Below are positions 16,989 through 25,294 of a stretch of 64,000 nucleotides of DNA, piece after piece (position 1 is the stretch's first letter; the number at the start of each line of letters is the position of its first letter). Both the position numbers and the translations under genes were made by a program. Source of the DNA: Eggerthella sp. YY7918 (GTDB lineage Bacteria > Actinomycetota > Coriobacteriia > Coriobacteriales > Eggerthellaceae). The stretch covers positions 3,038,001 to 3,102,000 of the forward strand of contig NC_015738.1 of the NCBI RefSeq assembly GCF_000270285.1, in the 5' to 3' direction. The notes beneath the pieces were generated by a model. That model did no database searches. It was not told the DNA's origin and was given only the letters and a program-made list of their open reading frames with translations.

Positions 16989-17750
16989 GTGAACAATTGG
17001 ATAGTCGATCTCAATCAGAAAGAGCAAGCGAGAGGAACAGCTTTGGTATTTGTGCCCCATGCGGGCGGAGGACCCAATGCATTCAGATCTGTCGCACGCG
17101 AGATTCGCAGGAAACTTCCTGTCTACGCTATTTGCTATCCAGGTCATGAAAATAGAATATCGGAGCCTCTCGTAGACGATTTCTCGTTTGTAGCAGAGGG
17201 AATCGCCAAAGCAGCGTCCGCATATTTTGAAGATCGACCTTTTGCCTATTTCGGACACAGCATGGGGGCCTCCCTTGCCCATGAAGCAGCTCGAATCGCA
17301 GCGCTGGATAAACTGCATGGCCCTTCGCATTTGATAGTATCAAGCCGAGAAGCTCCTTCGAGCATCAGAGAGGCCCACGTCCACCTCTATGACGATGCCG
17401 AATTTAGGGAAGAATTGCTTCGCGTAGGCGGAATATCTCCCGAGGTGCTCGAGATAGACGAACTCTGCGATATATTTTTGCCGATCATTCGGAACGACTA
17501 CAAACTGATAGAAGAGTACGTTCCTACAGAAAATTATGAGATGGGCATCGACTGTCCCGTTACGGCTTTCTTAGGGAAGGACGATCCGGAAGCTCTGGAG
17601 AATGAAATGAGGGATTGGGCAAACGTTACGACAGGCTTCTTCGAGATGAGGCATTTCCAAGGAGGGCATTTTTACTTCATGGACGATGTTTCCCAAGTCG
17701 CCACTGCTCTAGTCGAAACGCTGCACAACAACAGACAATCCAGCGTCTAG
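16989..17750 (+). CDS. type II thioesterase (PchC/YbtT family)
   Basis: A 253-aa alpha/beta hydrolase with FVPHAGGG near the start, the nucleophile elbow FGHSMGAS, and a C-terminal HFQGGHFYF carrying the catalytic His. It would remove wrong or stalled acyl groups from the carrier domains. A GTG start at 16989 is chosen because AGGAGG lies 7 bp upstream; an earlier in-frame ATG at 16950 overlaps the transporter gene. It is the last gene of the biosynthetic operon, 10 bp from the convergent ABC importer genes, and no terminator hairpin is visible in that gap. Confidence 0.9.
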   Translation: MNNWIVDLNQKEQARGTALVFVPHAGGGPNAFRSVAREIRRKLPVYAICYPGHENRISEPLVDDFSFVAEGIAKAASAYFEDRPFAYFGHSMGASLAHEAARIAALDKLHGPSHLIVSSREAPSSIREAHVHLYDDAEFREELLRVGGISPEVLEIDELCDIFLPIIRNDYKLIEEYVPTENYEMGIDCPVTAFLGKDDPEALENEMRDWANVTTGFFEMRHFQGGHFYFMDDVSQVATALVETLHNNRQSSV

Positions 17751-17759
17751 ATCGCCACA

Positions 17760-19241
17760 CTAACCCTCGAAAGGCACGGCGATTTCCTCCTCGCAGGTGT
17801 AGCGCGCCACTCTTTCCGCATGGGTGACAACGACAAGCGCCAAGCCCTCGTCTCGTTTCAGCTGGTTCAACGTATCGAGGATGTCCTTTTGAGTGGTGGG
17901 GTCGAGGGCGGAGGTCGATTCGTCGCAAACAAGCACCTTGGGCTCATGGGCGAGGGCCCGGGCGATGGCAACGCGCTGGGCCTGTCCACCCGAAAGCGAG
18001 CGGGGGTGCTGGCGTTTGATCTCGTCGGGCAAACGCACCAAGGCCAAAAGCTCCGAGACCCGCTCCCTCACCTCTTTCCTCGACCAGCGAGGATGCACCC
18101 GCCTGACGGCGCGAGAAAGCTGGGTGTCCACGCAAAGCGCGGGATTGAGGCTTGTCGCAGGATCCTGCGGCACCATCTGCACGGCGGCAAGCTCGGTTTG
18201 CGACCGATCCTTGAACGAGCGCGCGAGAACATGCATATCCCCATCGCCCAAATCGAGCGCCACAGAACCTCTTTCCGCAGGGCGCTCTCCCGTGATGGCC
18301 CTGACAATCGTACTCTTGCCCGACCCCGAAGGCCCGAAAAGGGAAAGCCCCCGGCCATGATTGATCGAAAACGCGGCATTCCTCGTTGCAACCTTGCCGT
18401 CGGGCGTCACGACATCGAAGCTTGATGCTGAAAACACAGGGGCACCGGCGGATGAATCCATTTCATCGCCGGGACGCCGTTCAAGCCGCTGGGCGTCAAC
18501 GAGTTTGCGGGCGTAATCGGTTCCAGGGTTGTTCATCAGCTCGGAATGCGAAACCGTTTCGAGAACGCAGCCCTCTTTGAGGACGGTGACGGATTCGGCG
18601 AACTTGCCGGCCACATCAAGGTCGTGGGTGATGGCGACAACGCTCATTCCCGATTCGGCGCAGATTCCCTTGATGGTGGCCACGACCTCATCGGCGGTGG
18701 CTCCGTCGAGGCCGGCAGTGGGCTCGTCGAGTATAAGCACGCGAGGTTTCGACGCGATGGCCTTGGCGATGGCCACACGTCGACGCTGCCCTCCGGAAAG
18801 CGAGCGCGGCCTCCGGTCGAGCAGCCCTTTGACACCCGAGAGGCCCACCCTGCCAAGCAAGCCGAGCGCGTCCTCGTCGTCCATCGGGACGGATTCTGAC
18901 AGCAGCGCGCGCACCGTCATGTGGGGCGTGAGCGAGAGAGCGGGATCCTGCGACAGCCACGATACCGTTTCCGCCCGGTAGCGCCTCAGCGATGAGCCTT
19001 TGAGAGAAAGCACGTTCGCCCCGTCGACGAAGATCGTTCCGGCCTCGTGGACGAGGCCGCTGCGGATGCGTCCCATGAGCGCGAGGGCGAGCGTGGTTTT
19101 GCCCGACCCCGATTCTCCGACGAGAGCGCGGTTTTCTCCGGCCAAAATCTCTATCGACAGATCGTCGATAACGCGTTTACCCCCGAGAGTTGCAATCGAA
19201 AGGCCCGCTATCTCGACAATCGCGTCCGATCCGTTCGTCAC
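17760..19241 (-). CDS. fused double ATPase of an Opp/Dpp/Ni-type ABC importer
   Basis: A 493-aa protein with two complete nucleotide-binding domains in tandem. The first has Walker A GESGSGKTT, signature LSGGQRRR and Walker B LILDEPTAG. The second has GPSGSGKST, LSGGQAQR and LVCDESTSAL. It therefore replaces the usual separate DppD and DppF proteins. The GTG start overlaps the permease stop (GTGA) after AAAAGGAG. It is the last gene of a four-gene leftward operon. Confidence 0.93.
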   Translation of the reverse strand: MTNGSDAIVEIAGLSIATLGGKRVIDDLSIEILAGENRALVGESGSGKTTLALALMGRIRSGLVHEAGTIFVDGANVLSLKGSSLRRYRAETVSWLSQDPALSLTPHMTVRALLSESVPMDDEDALGLLGRVGLSGVKGLLDRRPRSLSGGQRRRVAIAKAIASKPRVLILDEPTAGLDGATADEVVATIKGICAESGMSVVAITHDLDVAGKFAESVTVLKEGCVLETVSHSELMNNPGTDYARKLVDAQRLERRPGDEMDSSAGAPVFSASSFDVVTPDGKVATRNAAFSINHGRGLSLFGPSGSGKSTIVRAITGERPAERGSVALDLGDGDMHVLARSFKDRSQTELAAVQMVPQDPATSLNPALCVDTQLSRAVRRVHPRWSRKEVRERVSELLALVRLPDEIKRQHPRSLSGGQAQRVAIARALAHEPKVLVCDESTSALDPTTQKDILDTLNQLKRDEGLALVVVTHAERVARYTCEEEIAVPFEG

Positions 19242-20053
19242 AGGTTGCTCCTTTTCCCTATTCGATCAAGCAGAAGATTGCCCGATATGGTGATGCAGGC
19301 AATCGCGATAGTGGGAGCAAGCGCGGCCCACGGGTTCAGGCTGATGCCCGTGACGCCCGTCTGTATCATGGTTCCCCAGTCGGAGCCCGTTCCGAGGGGG
19401 TCGAACCCGAGAAAAGCGGCCGTCGCAACAAGATAGACGGAGTTGATGAACCTCATGCCCACCGTGGTTGCCAAGGGAACCGCCAAGTTCGGAAGCACCT
19501 CGCGCACAGCCGTCTTCGCCGCCGAATCGCCGGAAAGGCGCGCCGCCGTCACATAAGGCGATGCGGCCACGGGACGGACGAGCGAGCGCGTGTACCGAGC
19601 TATGTAGGGTGCCGACACCGCCGTGGTCACCACGATCATCGTCCCCACTCCCGAACCAAGCCCGAACACAAGAACCATGACTACGAGTATCGAAGGAATG
19701 ACCAGCAGCAGATCGAGCAGGTACGATAACACATCGGCGAACCTGCCCTTCGCACTCACGGCGAACCCGAGAGCCACGCCCACGGCAGCGGCGACGGCGG
19801 TGGAAACAGCGGCAACGGCGATAAGGTGCGCGCCGCCGTGCATGAGGCGCGCCAAAACATCGCGGCCAAGCCCGTCGGTGCCCAAAGGATGCTCGGCGCT
19901 CGGAGGCATGAACGCGGCCCCCACGGTGCTTGTCCCGTCTGCCGGGGAAAGCGATCCGGCGAGCGCAAGAGCGAGAAAAGCGATGAAGAAGACGAGAAGC
20001 ACAAGATCGGGCCAAGAGAGCAGCTTCTCGCTAATGCTACGCTTCGATCTCAC
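19238..20053 (-). CDS. Opp/Dpp-type ABC importer permease (DppC-like)
   Basis: A 271-aa permease with an N-terminal helix, then PLGTDGLGRDVLARLMHG, which is characteristic of DppC/OppC/NikC, and about five more helices. The GTG at 20053 follows GAAGGAGG and overlaps the end of the DppB-like gene by 17 bp. An upstream in-frame ATG exists but has no ribosome site. The EAA loop region is RLSGDSAAKTAVREVLPNL. Confidence 0.93.
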   Translation of the reverse strand: MRSKRSISEKLLSWPDLVLLVFFIAFLALALAGSLSPADGTSTVGAAFMPPSAEHPLGTDGLGRDVLARLMHGGAHLIAVAAVSTAVAAAVGVALGFAVSAKGRFADVLSYLLDLLLVIPSILVVMVLVFGLGSGVGTMIVVTTAVSAPYIARYTRSLVRPVAASPYVTAARLSGDSAAKTAVREVLPNLAVPLATTVGMRFINSVYLVATAAFLGFDPLGTGSDWGTMIQTGVTGISLNPWAALAPTIAIACITISGNLLLDRIGKRSNL

Positions 20054-21014
20054 GGGACCGCCTCCTTCCCAACCCGTCGGCAATCCAGAAAGCCGCAAGC
20101 GACACCGCTATGACAACCGCCGAGCAAGCCATGAGCAAATCGGGCTCGCGGTTGAGCACGGCGTTGACAAGAAGCGTGCCCAAGCCGGGAAAGCTGAAAA
20201 GGGATTCAATGATGACCGTGCCGCCAATAAGATAAGGTACGACCGAAGCCGCCGACTGCGCAACGGGGGCGACGATTCCGGGCAAGAGGTTTTTGACGAT
20301 CACCCTTCTTTCCGGCAGACCAGAAAGTCGGGCCGATTCGACATGAAGCGTTTGGTTCTCCCGCTCGACCACGGCGCGCACCGGGCGCACAAGGGTGCAA
20401 GCCCCGATGAGGGATATGGCGACGATGGGAAGCACCATGATGATGGGCTTGTCGAACATCGAGCCACTCCCAACGGGAAGAAGCGATACGGCGGGAAACC
20501 ACCCGAGCTGCGTCGCGAACACCAAGATGAGAAAGAATCCGACAACGAACTCGGGTGTTCCCACAACAGCAAGCGCAAGCGTACTCACAATCTTGTCTGC
20601 CGCCTTGCCGCCATGAAGACCCGCGAAAATGCCACCAGCCGTGCCGACCACAATCACCAAAACAAGCGAGATCGCAAAAATCACTCCAGTTCGCGCAAGA
20701 GGGCCGACCATAGCGTCGGCTACGGGTAATCCCGACGCAAGAACGGTTCCGAAGTCGCCCTGCAGCGCATGAGCGCACCAGAGAACGAAACGATAGAGTA
20801 CCGGCTTGTCGAGGCCGTATTGCTGCGTGAGCTCGGCCACACGCTCGGGAGTCGCCTGTAATCCGAGACGCTGCGTGGCGGCATCGCCGGGCAGAGCCTC
20901 AAGGGCGAGGAACACGAGCAGACACGTGAAGATCAGCGAGATCGCGAAGAGGAGAATACGGGAGAGTATCCGCAGTGCGCGGTGCCCTCCCGTACGGTCG
21001 GCGTTCGGTGACAT
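20037..21014 (-). CDS. Opp/Dpp-type ABC importer permease (DppB-like)
   Basis: A 325-aa permease with six or so hydrophobic helices, a LPGDAATQRLGLQATPERVAEL segment after the first helix as in DppB/NikB, and an EAA loop RLSGLPERRVIVKNLLPG. The start is the ATG at 21014 (MSPNADRT) after GAAGGG; a longer frame upstream overlaps the binding-protein gene and is not used. It forms the channel with the DppC-like protein. Confidence 0.92.
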   Translation of the reverse strand: MSPNADRTGGHRALRILSRILLFAISLIFTCLLVFLALEALPGDAATQRLGLQATPERVAELTQQYGLDKPVLYRFVLWCAHALQGDFGTVLASGLPVADAMVGPLARTGVIFAISLVLVIVVGTAGGIFAGLHGGKAADKIVSTLALAVVGTPEFVVGFFLILVFATQLGWFPAVSLLPVGSGSMFDKPIIMVLPIVAISLIGACTLVRPVRAVVERENQTLHVESARLSGLPERRVIVKNLLPGIVAPVAQSAASVVPYLIGGTVIIESLFSFPGLGTLLVNAVLNREPDLLMACSAVVIAVSLAAFWIADGLGRRRSREIEA

Positions 21015-21031
21015 GCCCTTCGTCCGATTCG

Positions 21032-22609
21032 CTAAGCGGAGAGGGTTGCCTTGGCGAACAGAGGCACCGAGAGCGTGATGTCTATGCCGTCGAGGCCATC
21101 TACCTGCCCGCTCAGATCGGCGCAGTATCCCCAAACGATATCGCCGCCCTCGGCCCAGAGACGCTCCTGTGCTTGGTTGAGGAGTTCCGCCCGGTCGGCC
21201 TCATCCACTGCCGAGGTTGCTTGGGCCAAGAGGGAATCGTACTCGTCATCCTTCCACTGGCTGAAGTTGTACGGCGAGCTGCCACCGGTGTACATGACGG
21301 CCGAAGCGATATACGGGCGATTGATGAGATAGGTTGCGAAAATCTGCGCTCCGTAGATGTTGTTCATGTCGGAGAACAGCGTCGTCGGATCGATCTCCTT
21401 CACCGACACCGTGATGCCCGCCTTCTCCAGCTGGGCTTTGAGCATCTCTGCAGAATCGTTGACGCCGGTGGTGGTTTCGGCGGTCGTGATCTCGAGCTCG
21501 GTCACGCCCTTTTCTTCGAGCACCTTCTTGGCGGTGTCGAAGTCGTAAGCACGCTGCTCGAGGGAATCATTGTAGCCCGGCATACCCTGGCCAAGCACAT
21601 CATTGCCAACCACACCCGCAGAGCGGAAGATGGTGTCGTTCATGGTCTGGCGGTCGACGATAAGCTTGAGGGCCTCGCGTACCTCGGGATCATCGAAAGG
21701 CGCGGCGGACGCGTTGAGGCAGAAGCGGAAAGAACTCGAATTCTCGATGCCGCCGTTCAAAACGTTGAAGCCGGACTGGCCTTCGAGCGTGGCCGCGTTC
21801 GTCGTCGAGATTTGGTGGGCGAAGTCGACCTCGCCGCTCGTGAGCGCCGTGTACCTCGTCTCGGGATCGGTGATGGGGACGATCTCAACCGTGTCGATGG
21901 CCGGAGCGCCTCCCCAGTAATCGGCGTTCTTCTCAAGCACGGCTCCAGTGTCGGGAGAGAAGGAAACGAGCTTGAAGGGCCCGCTGCCGATGTCGCCAGA
22001 GAAATCGTCGCCGGCGCTGCCCGCCGGGAACACGAAGGTGACGGCGGAAACGACCTCGTCCCAGAAGGTGGCTTGCGGCGAGAGAAGCTGGAGCGTGAAC
22101 GTGCGCTCGTCCACAACCGAGCTGCCCTCCCAATCGACGTTCGCGTAGAACGACGAGTACATGGGTGAGGTGCCGGCGTACTGGAGGCTGTAGAGCGCAT
22201 CTTCAGCCGTGACGGTCTCGCCGTCATGATACTTCACACCGTCCTTAAGGGTGACGGTCCAAGCGCTCGCATCCTCGTTGGGTTCGATGCTTTCGGCAAG
22301 CGAGTTCTCCACCACGCCGTTGCGCAGGAGGATAAGCGAGTCGTACACGTTGAGCGCAATCGCCAACGGAAGAAGCGTGCTGAAGGTGGCTGGATCCAAC
22401 GTGTCCGTCGAGCTGCCCATCATGGCAACCCGCAACGTCTTGGGCGTCTCATCCGACTGAGAAGCGCCCTCGCCGGAATCACTGGTGCCCGACGAGCAGC
22501 CAGCAAGCAGCGACCCCGTGCCCATGGCGATGGCGAAGCCTCCCATCAGCTTCACGCAGTCACGGCGAGAAAGAACCCCTTTCCCCAGCATTGTTTCATC
22601 TTGTGACAT
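21032..22609 (-). CDS. extracellular solute-binding lipoprotein, family 5 (Tat-type)
   Basis: A 525-aa binding protein. The N-terminus has a twin-arginine motif (LSRRDCVKL) followed by a lipobox (LLAGC), so it is probably exported folded and then lipid-anchored. The body shows family 5 features: DGVKYHDGETVTAEDALYSL and NADYWGG. The ATG at 22609 (MSQDETML) follows GGAGCG; another ATG five codons upstream has no site. It is the first gene of the importer operon. Family 5 binds peptides, nickel or metallophore chelates, and the neighbouring siderophore genes make a chelate plausible but unproven. Confidence 0.93.
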   Translation of the reverse strand: MSQDETMLGKGVLSRRDCVKLMGGFAIAMGTGSLLAGCSSGTSDSGEGASQSDETPKTLRVAMMGSSTDTLDPATFSTLLPLAIALNVYDSLILLRNGVVENSLAESIEPNEDASAWTVTLKDGVKYHDGETVTAEDALYSLQYAGTSPMYSSFYANVDWEGSSVVDERTFTLQLLSPQATFWDEVVSAVTFVFPAGSAGDDFSGDIGSGPFKLVSFSPDTGAVLEKNADYWGGAPAIDTVEIVPITDPETRYTALTSGEVDFAHQISTTNAATLEGQSGFNVLNGGIENSSSFRFCLNASAAPFDDPEVREALKLIVDRQTMNDTIFRSAGVVGNDVLGQGMPGYNDSLEQRAYDFDTAKKVLEEKGVTELEITTAETTTGVNDSAEMLKAQLEKAGITVSVKEIDPTTLFSDMNNIYGAQIFATYLINRPYIASAVMYTGGSSPYNFSQWKDDEYDSLLAQATSAVDEADRAELLNQAQERLWAEGGDIVWGYCADLSGQVDGLDGIDITLSVPLFAKATLSA

Positions 22610-23141
22610 ATCCGCTCCAATCATTTTTTCATATCATCCCGTACATCAGCATCTATTCCTTTATATTTAGATAGACACTGTCCAATTAGAACAAGGACAT
22701 TATAAAGATAAAAGGTTTCTATGTCTAACTTTTTTGTTGGTGGCTTTCGATTGAAACCTGCACAACCGTTCTTTTAAAGCCGTGTTTTACAAATCAGTTT
22801 TAGTTTGATTAACAGAAAAACTGGTTTGATACCCGGCTCGGCAATATGTCGTAAGCGAGTAGTAGAGAAGTGTATTTGAAGCGACGAAGGGGGTCTCCTG
22901 ATATCCTCAGAATCAAATCGGTCTCTCCAGCCCACTAGCTCCCTGCACGCGCTTTTTTGCTTGCAGGTGGCAAAGATTTTTTAGCCATGTGGTCAGAAAG
23001 GCACGCTTTGCAAATAGCTTGCGATTACGCCCTCTTCTTTTTCTGATGGAGACAGTGAAAAGCATGCATCCCGGGAGCAATTCGGTTTGAGAGCAAAACA
23101 ACGCAGGCGCCAAAAGGAGGTTGGCTTGAGGGAGTTCGACC
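22610..23141. other. non-coding region upstream of the importer operon
   Basis: 532 bp of AT-rich DNA without a convincing gene on either strand. It must hold the leftward promoter of the importer operon. Visible structures are an interrupted inverted repeat TGTCC/GGACA (22679-22699), a possible operator, and an 11-bp stem with one G-T pair, AAATCAGTTTT/AAAACTGGTTT (22791-22827). The element border may lie in or near this region, but no repeat proves it. Confidence 0.5.
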
Positions 23142-23699
23142 TTGAAGACTAAATCCCCCAGGGCTTATTGCGCTGGCAGCGCCAACCGAGGTAGGTGCCC
23201 AGCCGTGAAGGAGGATGCCATTACTCAAAAAGTAACGGAGTGTTGCTATCGACTAAGAGACCGCCTCTTCAAGAAGACGATGGGGAAAGCTTATGGCACT
23301 CCAGCGTCAATCGAACACGATAGCAGCGGGTCAGAAAGAGAGACAGCACCATTTTCTCTGCTTTCTGCGAAGTACGTCTTGAAGCTTGGCATTTCAAAAA
23401 GCGAGTTCTGCAGACGTACTTTGCTGTCGGAGAAAACTTACGAGCGAATCAAATATGGTCAACTTGCAGATCGTCCTAAACCAGAAACAGTGATGCAATT
23501 TTGCGTAGGCCTCGGACTCTCTTTGGAAGAATCCGAGAATCTTTTCAATGCGGCGGGTTATTACCTTGGAGGGTGTAAGCTTCATGAGGCATACAGAGAG
23601 TTGCTGTCCATGAACGACAGCCTAACCATCTACGAGTGCAACGATGTTTTGCGTCATTTGGAGCTGCCTTTATTGGCAAGATGGATAGAGATTTCTTAG
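23142..23699 (+). CDS. helix-turn-helix domain protein
   Basis: Up to 185 aa from a TTG at 23142; an ATG at 23280 (MGKAYGTP) is the alternative start, and neither has a clear site. The central part (ISKSEFCRRTLLSEKTYERI, then KPETVMQFCVGLGLSLEESE and NLFNAAGYYL) is typical of the XRE-like domains seen in regulators beside defence or mobile genes. Its stop overlaps the stop of the convergent CHAP hydrolase by a few bases, so it sits exactly at the end of the conjugation module. Target unknown. Confidence 0.65.
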   Translation: MKTKSPRAYCAGSANRGRCPAVKEDAITQKVTECCYRLRDRLFKKTMGKAYGTPASIEHDSSGSERETAPFSLLSAKYVLKLGISKSEFCRRTLLSEKTYERIKYGQLADRPKPETVMQFCVGLGLSLEESENLFNAAGYYLGGCKLHEAYRELLSMNDSLTIYECNDVLRHLELPLLARWIEIS

Positions 23700-25273
23700 A
23701 AAGAGCACGCCCCATACCCCATAATGAAAGGGCTTCCGACGCCGTAGGCGCTTCTCCTGCACGCATCGTCCGAATTGCCTTCGATGGTGCGCACGGTGGA
23801 GCCGTCGCACGACTCCACGATGCCCACGTGGTCGGAGACGCCGTCTCCGTCCCAGTCGAAGAACACGATGTCCCCAGGCGCCGGCGCGCTGCCTCCCGGC
23901 AGCCAGCGGCCTGCGGCCTTGAACCACTGCACGCCCGTGGGGCAGTAGGAGAACTTGGGCACCGCGCCCGAATCGATGTACCCGCACTCGTTCGCACACC
24001 AGCTCACGAAGCACGCGCACCATTCCACGCGGCTCTCGAACCCGTACCATGACCAGTACGGCCTGCCGCCCACGTTGCCCAGCTGGCTCGAGGCGATCTC
24101 CACGATGTCGGCGGCGCCGCCCGCGATCCCGTGGAGTACGGCCCGCCATGCGGCGTCGTGGCGCTCGTCCAGAAGCTCGCGCAGCGTTTCGAGTTGCCCC
24201 GCGTCGAACCCGTAGGCCGACGCCATCTGCTCCGCCGTCTTGGCCGAGAGCGTGACGCGCAGCACCTTGGCGGGCGGGGCGTCTTCGCCGTCGGAATCGC
24301 TCGGCTCGGCTTCCTCTATCTCGGTTTCTATGGAGTTCATGTCCCAGAACACGGCGCGCAGCGCGCCCTGCCGCGCGGCGTCGAGCGTCAGAACGTCGAG
24401 CGGGTTCTCGGCGTCTGCCGCCAGCTTGACCGCGAACACGGCGAGGGTTTCCTTCCACGGGCTCTTGCCGCCCGAAACCGAAACCTCGTCGCATTCCGCC
24501 GACGCCTTGGCCTCCTCCACCTTGGCGGCGTGCTCGGCGTCTATCTCCGCCACCACCTCGCGGAGCGGGGGGTTGCCGTCGCCTATGTCGCCGCCCATGA
24601 GGAAGATGCCGAACGCCGAGGTGGCGACGAACGCCGCGAGGCATGTCACCACGACCACTGCGGCAGCGGACGACCCAAGACCGGTGAGCGCCGCAGTTGC
24701 CGCCCGCGCCTGGAGCGCGGCCATGCGCGCGAACCGGCCCGCGCTGCTTGCCGCCCGCCGCGCGGCGGCGTTCGCGCCCTTCGCCGTAGCTTTGCGGGAT
24801 GCCCGGGCCGCGCGTGCGCGCGACGCCGCCTGCGCCCTCGTGCGCATGGCTTCTCGGGCGCGCGCGTTCGCCGGCCGGGGCGCCCTCGGCGAAGGGCTCG
24901 ATGCTTCGCGGCTTGACCCGCAGGATGCCGCGCAACCCCTCGGCGTGCGACGTTCGCCGCGCTCTGCGGACGGGAAGGTCGTGCGCGCGCGTTCCTTGGG
25001 GACATTGCGCCGCCGGATTGCGCGGGCGACCCGCGCACCGTTCGCTGTGGCCGCGAAGCCCTCGTGCGCCGTTCGCTCCGATTCGCCGCGCGCCGCCGCC
25101 CAGCCGCCTTCGGCTTCATCGCCCCTTCGTTCGCGTGTGTGTGCGGGGTTTGCCGCCTTCGCCGTTTCGCCGACGCGCAGCGCTGCGGGCCGCGCCGCCT
25201 TTTGGAGAAGCGCCGCGCGGTCGAGGGTCTTCACGTTCCTGGCGACGACGCGCTCCTTGATGTCGCTCGGCAA
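23696..25273 (-). CDS. CHAP-domain cell-wall hydrolase of the conjugation apparatus
   Basis: A 525-aa protein with a TTG start after AAAGGAGG. The first 190 residues are Ala/Arg-rich and cytoplasmic in character, followed by one membrane helix (about 195-230). The C-terminal CHAP domain has the catalytic Cys in EWCACFVSW (about 418) and His in SDHVGIVES (about 482). Such VirB1-like hydrolases open the peptidoglycan for Gram-positive conjugation channels. It is the last gene of the leftward transfer operon, directly behind VirB4. Confidence 0.88.
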   Translation of the reverse strand: MPSDIKERVVARNVKTLDRAALLQKAARPAALRVGETAKAANPAHTRERRGDEAEGGWAAARGESERTAHEGFAATANGARVARAIRRRNVPKERARTTFPSAERGERRTPRGCAASCGSSREASSPSPRAPRPANARAREAMRTRAQAASRARAARASRKATAKGANAAARRAASSAGRFARMAALQARAATAALTGLGSSAAAVVVVTCLAAFVATSAFGIFLMGGDIGDGNPPLREVVAEIDAEHAAKVEEAKASAECDEVSVSGGKSPWKETLAVFAVKLAADAENPLDVLTLDAARQGALRAVFWDMNSIETEIEEAEPSDSDGEDAPPAKVLRVTLSAKTAEQMASAYGFDAGQLETLRELLDERHDAAWRAVLHGIAGGAADIVEIASSQLGNVGGRPYWSWYGFESRVEWCACFVSWCANECGYIDSGAVPKFSYCPTGVQWFKAAGRWLPGGSAPAPGDIVFFDWDGDGVSDHVGIVESCDGSTVRTIEGNSDDACRRSAYGVGSPFIMGYGACSF

Positions 25274-25294
25274 GGCGGCCTCCTTTCTGCTTCG

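Noticed and set aside
20975-22168. 397-aa rightward open frame opposite the binding-protein gene
   Set aside because: The leftward frame has a Tat motif, lipobox and family 5 motifs; the opposite frame has none.
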